Part shown: piece by piece, positions 59,718 through 64,000 of the stretch
Numbering within the stretch: position 1 is the stretch's first letter
Layout of the letters: each line of letters starts with the position of its first letter
From: Enoplosus armatus
Lineage: Eukaryota; Chordata; Actinopteri; Centrarchiformes; Enoplosidae
Length of the DNA: 64,000 nucleotides
Assembly (NCBI RefSeq): GCF_043641665.1
Contig: NC_092186.1
Location: 24,181,001-24,245,000, forward strand
Direction of reading: 5' to 3'
Notes under the pieces: model-generated
What the model saw: the letters and a program-made list of their open reading frames with translations, nothing else
What the model was told of the DNA's origin: nothing
Database searches by the model: none
Program-made: the position numbers and the translations under genes

Positions 59718-62700
59718 CTACCTGTTGCAGTCGGATCTGTGCTTCAGCATCAACAATGTCACTCCAGCTGAAGTCCTCCAGAGACGAATTCTGGCCACAC
59801 ATCAACTGTGACCATAAAATACAATGATGAAATGTGCAAATACACAGCTGTTTGGCAAAATATACAATATGTTTCATTTAAGGCTTTCACACACACACAC
59901 AATAGAACCAGCAGTGATCTACTGTCACATTATTAGTGTTTAACCGTGCTTTCAAAACAAGATGTTAAACTCACATTAATATTTTATTGTCCACTTTGAG
60001 GCAGTGCAACAAGTTTAAACACTACACTGACATATTATCTCCATGTAAAGTATATATACTGTAGAGACACACAACCTGGTAGAGTGCAGGGTGTAGGCAA
60101 CGAGGTCCCGGCCCTCCCTGAGCCAGAGACCAGCCAATCAGAACGCCTGCTTCGTAATACTTCCTGTCGTCGAGAGCTGTGAGGTCGTAAGTCAAGAACA
60201 GACGCCCCGGAGGACCCTCAAACACAGAACTTTGCTGCAGCTCCAGCAAAGTCAATCTGTGTGAAGAAGAAGAAATGAAATGATTCACATGTTCTTCACA
60301 AAGATGACGCTTTAATGAGCTGGTGTAAAGTACTATTATAAAGATTAAATCCTCTCCAAAACAACATATCAGTACTGAAACGATTTGTCGATTAATCAAT
60401 TCGTCAATCAACAGAAGATTATTTGCCATTATTTTATCATTTATCAAACATATATGCTGAACATTTCCTGCTGCGGTCCTTTGCAAGTAATATTCTGGGT
60501 TTTGGGTTTTGGACATTTGAATACGTCACCTTGGCCTCTGATGGGCACTTTTCACAATTTCCGGGAATCTTATTTTATTCTAAATTGTATTTTTTGTGAT
60601 GATAACCATTTTGCAAGCTGTTTCTCCCTCAAATGATATAAATGTCAGTTTGAAACACATTTATTCATATTCGATCTCAAGCTAGAAACTAATCAAGCTA
60701 AGATATTGTTTTGTTTTTATTACACTAAAACTGCATTCAGTCTTAAAGCCTACAAACCAAACCTCCAAAAACGTGGCCATAAACAACATAAACATAAACA
60801 AAAATGCAGCAGGAGTGTAGAAAACCTGAGAATATTGACAGCTGTTTGTATTTTACAGTCAAGGTAAAACAGGAGGTAAATAATCCTAACCTGAAGAACT
60901 CCCTGAGAGGTCCCTCGTGGCCGTCAGTCTGCTCTCCCCTGAAGGAGATGATGGGTGTCATCCTGAAACAGAAGCCCGGCCTCCTCACCACCTTCAGAGC
61001 GCCGTGGAGCAGGTCTCTCCTCCTCACCTGGATGCGGGTTTGTGCCTCTCGATCCATGTTCTCCTGTCTGAACAATCTCAGGACAGAGTCCAGGTCCGGT
61101 TTGAACTGCGCACCACAGAGACGGGTTTGACAGTTTCGACAGGGAAATTCTGCCCTCTAACAATCACAGAATTTCTTGGACTGATCAAATACTGTTAAGA
61201 TTTAGTCAAAAAGTTGTTGTATTCATACTTTTTCTGCGGTGAGTGAAATAAAACTCACCTCCTCTGTGGCACGGCCAACAGGATGCTGGGTCTGTCTCCC
61301 CAGCTCTTCATCCGGGCAGCTCTCTGTGCTGGCCTCCAAACAAAAGTCCTTCCTTACAAGAGACAACACACACACTTCAGACACATTCAGGTAATTCAGT
61401 GACATGGTTCACCTTGTATCATTTTTAAATGTTTCTTTGCAGGAACAGCTGATGCTTTCTTACCTGTTCACCACAGCTGTCTCGCTTGCTGACCTTTCAG
61501 ATTCTGCCTGTTGAGAGAAGTATATCAACTTTTGGGGGTAACATGACAATGGTGACATCAAATTGCTCTTTTAGGAATCATAATTGCTGAAAGACCTCCG
61601 CAAACACGGCAACAACGAAGTCAAGCTTAAAAGAGAAGCGCGGAGCACCTGTGGTTTACCTGTGGGTAGTCCTGGTGGCTGAGGATGTACAAAGCACCAA
61701 GTCCAGAGATCCTGAACACCTGCTCACCAGTCCAGCCCTGTGCGGGGGTGTCTGGGACAAACAGCACCCTGGAGCCCTGTACACACTGGAAACCACACTT
61801 ACTGTCAGATATAAATATACCAAAATGTGGAAGAATTGGAAGGACACTTGTCATTTTCCACCAGATTCACTTTCAGCTTTGATTTACTTTGTGGCAAACT
61901 AAACTTAATCCTGAATTTAATCTTAATTTGTAGCCCAAGTCTTAATTCTTAGACCTCCAAAGAACCAGTAAAATATTCACATCCTAAAGTCAAACTAGCT
62001 CTCACAGGGGTAGAAATAACACGCACCTGCAGATATGTGAAGGAGAACCTTTGTCCCCCCCGCTTTACAAACCGAGCCCGGAAGAGCGCCGCCAGCCGAC
62101 TCTCCATGTGATTGGCCGACCAGCCACAATCAAAGGTGATGCGAGCAGTCATTCCCATGGCTGCTAGAGCTGCTCGTTCTTTGCCTCGTGGAACAATGTG
62201 TCTGGACAGGACAGGGAGGAACATTTACTTCACTGACATGTTTTTATATGATAATCGAATTCCTAAACATATCAGCAATTTAGAATCGTGTGTGTCACTA
62301 GAGACCATTAAATTGCGTGAATATATTGCTGTAATCAGTACTTTTGAAAGAAGGCATAAGCTGCTTAAGTGAGCGTGAATGTGTTAAGCAAATTTGAATT
62401 TTGCTATTTGATATCTCTGTGGGCCGAATAGCTCTAGAAAAATGGAGAGGGTTGATCCTCTGAGGAGCATGAACATGCTCAGTAAATTTCATGGCATTCT
62501 GACCCTTAGATGTTGATTTTTGATGTGGCAAGAGTGGAACATTTGTACTAATTGTGGCACTATAGAGGAAAGGTCCAGGAGTCGTTAAGATCTATCCTCT
62601 CACGACTATGAATTTCCAAATTTCAAGAAAACCTGGCTTTTAGTTTCGCCTACAGAGAGACTACAGAGAGTTCTGACTCATGGTGGTGCTGGAGAAAGGG

Positions 62701-63989
62701 TTAAAGGGGTCACAAAATATTACAAATCATCAAATAGAGACCATGAATATCCACACCAAAATTCATACCAATATAGTTAAAATAGTTTTCTGTGGAAACG
62801 TTTTCACAGACTAGTCCCAACAAGCAATAACAACCCACTTATTCCTCACTAAGTTTATAAAAGCTTATAAAAGACAGATGGACGGGACAGATGGTCTTAC
62901 CTCTCCAGCTGTGCCAGGTATTGTCCTCTGGGTAGACAGACCACATCTTTGACCACCAGCCCTGTCTTCTGTGGAGTCAGTCTCTTCCATTTGAGACGAC
63001 TAACTTTGTTTGGGGACAGCTGAAGCACCCAGTACAACACACACACACACACAGACGATGAAGTAAATAAAGACAAGTAGATTAGACATATTGATAAATC
63101 ACATTAACTACGCCCTCACACAGTTTCTCATATTGCACAAGAATCCTAACTTAGCTGCAAACATAGCAGGAAATACCTGGTTCTAGCATGGATCAAAAGA
63201 TAACATTACCACTGAAATGATTAGATGATTAATTAGTAGATCAACAGACACATTTAAATATTTAATTACTTCGATTGCTGTAAATAATTCAATTTAAAAG
63301 AAAATCCCAAAAATGTGAATAGTAGGTCCCAGCTTCTTTGAAAGCTATGAGCTTGTCTCTCTCCCAAATTATTAGAAAATGAATCACTTTGGGTTCAAAC
63401 TGAGGCTCAGATAAAATAATGACATTTTGTACACTAAAAATGGCAAATGATCTCACTTATATAGCGCTTTTCACGGTTCCCAACGTAGGGTTCAGTGTCT
63501 TGCTCAAGGACACTTCGACATGACGGGGGCAGCCAGGGATCGAACCCCCAACCGGCTCTAACCAGCTTTACCTTTCGTTCTGACCACTGCGCCACCATGC
63601 CCCCCACTAAACGAGTAATCGATTAAAAGATAAATCAATAAAACAGACAACGTAACTTTAAAAAAAAAAGGAACAAACAAAAAACACTGTTTTTGGATTC
63701 AGTCTCACTTTATGTGCTCAGTATTAGTGCACGACAAAGACTCTGGTTTGACCAATACACTAAACCTGTTAAAATTACATTTCCAATTATATTATATTAT
63801 CGAGATGCAAAGAGGCTCATTGGTTCCGGCGACCCTCTTCCAACCAGATAAAATGGTTTCAGGCTGGAAACTTGCTGATCAGGAAAGAACCAAATAAAGG
63901 CGGAGGCGGCGTACCGGGGTCATGATGGAAGGATGGTCTGACTTTATCTCCACCAGCTCACTCTCAGACCGTCTGAGAGGAGGAAACAC
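56781..63989 (-). CDS. G2E3-like HECT-domain E3 ubiquitin ligase, copy 2 (3' thirteen exons)
   Basis: Exons in coding order: 63915-63989, 62901-63019, 62027-62201, 61660-61785, 61464-61507, 61259-61352, 60891-61105, 60076-60256, 59722-59805, 58460-58581, 57909-58150, 57676-57785, 56781-57005. The first two exons (as in copy 1) lie beyond the right edge; with them the protein is 709 aa. This copy shows the C-terminal half of the HECT domain: SMISQFTEGLNSCGGLW, FSFEDLLAFITGADHLPPLG, and the C-lobe LPYASTCALELFLPRG. The Cys (about residue 650) in the STC...LxLP context is the expected ubiquitin-accepting residue. Nine exons shared with copy 1 are almost identical; one clear coding change is THIQV in copy 1 against TRIQV here. 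The frame is intact. The gene converges on the mucin gene. Confidence 0.87.
58178..58212. repeat. (TA)n microsatellite in HECT intron
   Basis: About 17 TA units lie just upstream, in gene sense, of the acceptor of exon 57909-58150. Confidence 0.9.
58783..59144. repeat. Second copy of the repeat bounded by inverted 15-mers
   Basis: This is the counterpart of 92-452, with the same CTTTCTG(C/G)CAGAAAG ends. It differs by isolated substitutions only and is a by-product of the segmental duplication, not an independent insertion. Confidence 0.4.
59651..59713. repeat. (GT)n microsatellite, expanded relative to copy 1
   Basis: A GT run of about 31 units lies at the same intronic place as 962-985, close to the donor of exon 59722-59805. 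The length difference between copies shows independent mutation since duplication, or allelic variation if the two are haplotypes. Confidence 0.9.
63452..63606 (-). mobile_element. tRNA-derived SINE (right copy)
   Basis: The same element as at 4656-4810, at the duplication offset of 58,796, with one or two substitutions. The B box lies at 63537-63547. It was present before the segment duplicated. Confidence 0.7.
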
Positions 63990-64000
63990 CTGCATGGAGG

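Larger units (their letters stand above)
58595..64000. repeat. Right copy of the large segmental duplication
   Basis: This stretch matches window bases 1 to about 5204. It keeps about 60 bp (near 58720-58780) and about 100 bp (near 59868-59980) that the left copy lacks, has longer GT runs near 58633 and 59651, and lacks 17 bp present at about 3587 in the left copy. Coding differences are few. It continues past the right edge. Confidence 0.95.

Overview
The window is vertebrate genomic DNA, most likely from a percomorph teleost. Genes have many short exons with GT-AG introns. (CA)n/(GT)n microsatellites are dense. There is a tRNA-type SINE of a kind common in fish, fragments of L1 and CR1/L2-type LINEs, and a G2E3-like HECT-domain gene, a family often expanded in fish. 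There is no prokaryotic organisation.

Layout. (1) 990-6437, minus strand: eleven 5' exons of a G2E3-like HECT ubiquitin-ligase gene (copy 1); its last four exons lie beyond the left edge. (2) 8942-16167, minus: ten 3' exons of HPS3, a subunit of the BLOC-2 lysosome-related-organelle complex, ending at a normal stop. The N-terminal ~40% is not found upstream, so this copy looks 5'-truncated. (3) 18331-54799, plus: a giant secreted mucin-like gene, with a signal-peptide exon, one ~30 kb Thr/Pro/Ala repeat exon, and two short C-terminal exons. A 3.7 kb CR1/L2-type LINE with an intact 1,022-codon ORF sits antisense inside the giant exon (43231-46906). (4) 56781-63989, minus: copy 2 of the HECT gene, containing the C-terminal exons missing from copy 1 and lacking the first two exons, which lie beyond the right edge. 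(5) The first ~5.2 kb and last ~5.4 kb of the window are near-identical at an offset of ~58.6-58.8 kb. The window therefore samples roughly one period of a large tandem duplication, unless the assembly has placed two haplotypes in series.

The HECT model is strongly supported: the fifteen exons reconstructed from the two copies sum to 2,130 bp (709 aa plus stop), with every splice phase compatible. The mucin model is supported the same way: exon 1 ends in phase 1, the giant exon begins and ends in phase 1, and the last two exons read to a stop. Without the LINE, all four exons sum to 10,105 codons with the frame kept. With it, the frame stops 12 codons into the LINE tail, giving ~7,941 aa.

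The most notable object is this ~10,000-residue, Thr-dominated, almost Cys-free repeat protein. It has grown by nested in-frame duplications (79, 282, 489 and 501 codons and ~9 kb blocks) and has been interrupted by an apparently young LINE. The mucin and HECT copy 2 are convergent, with candidate poly(A) signals about 80 bp apart.
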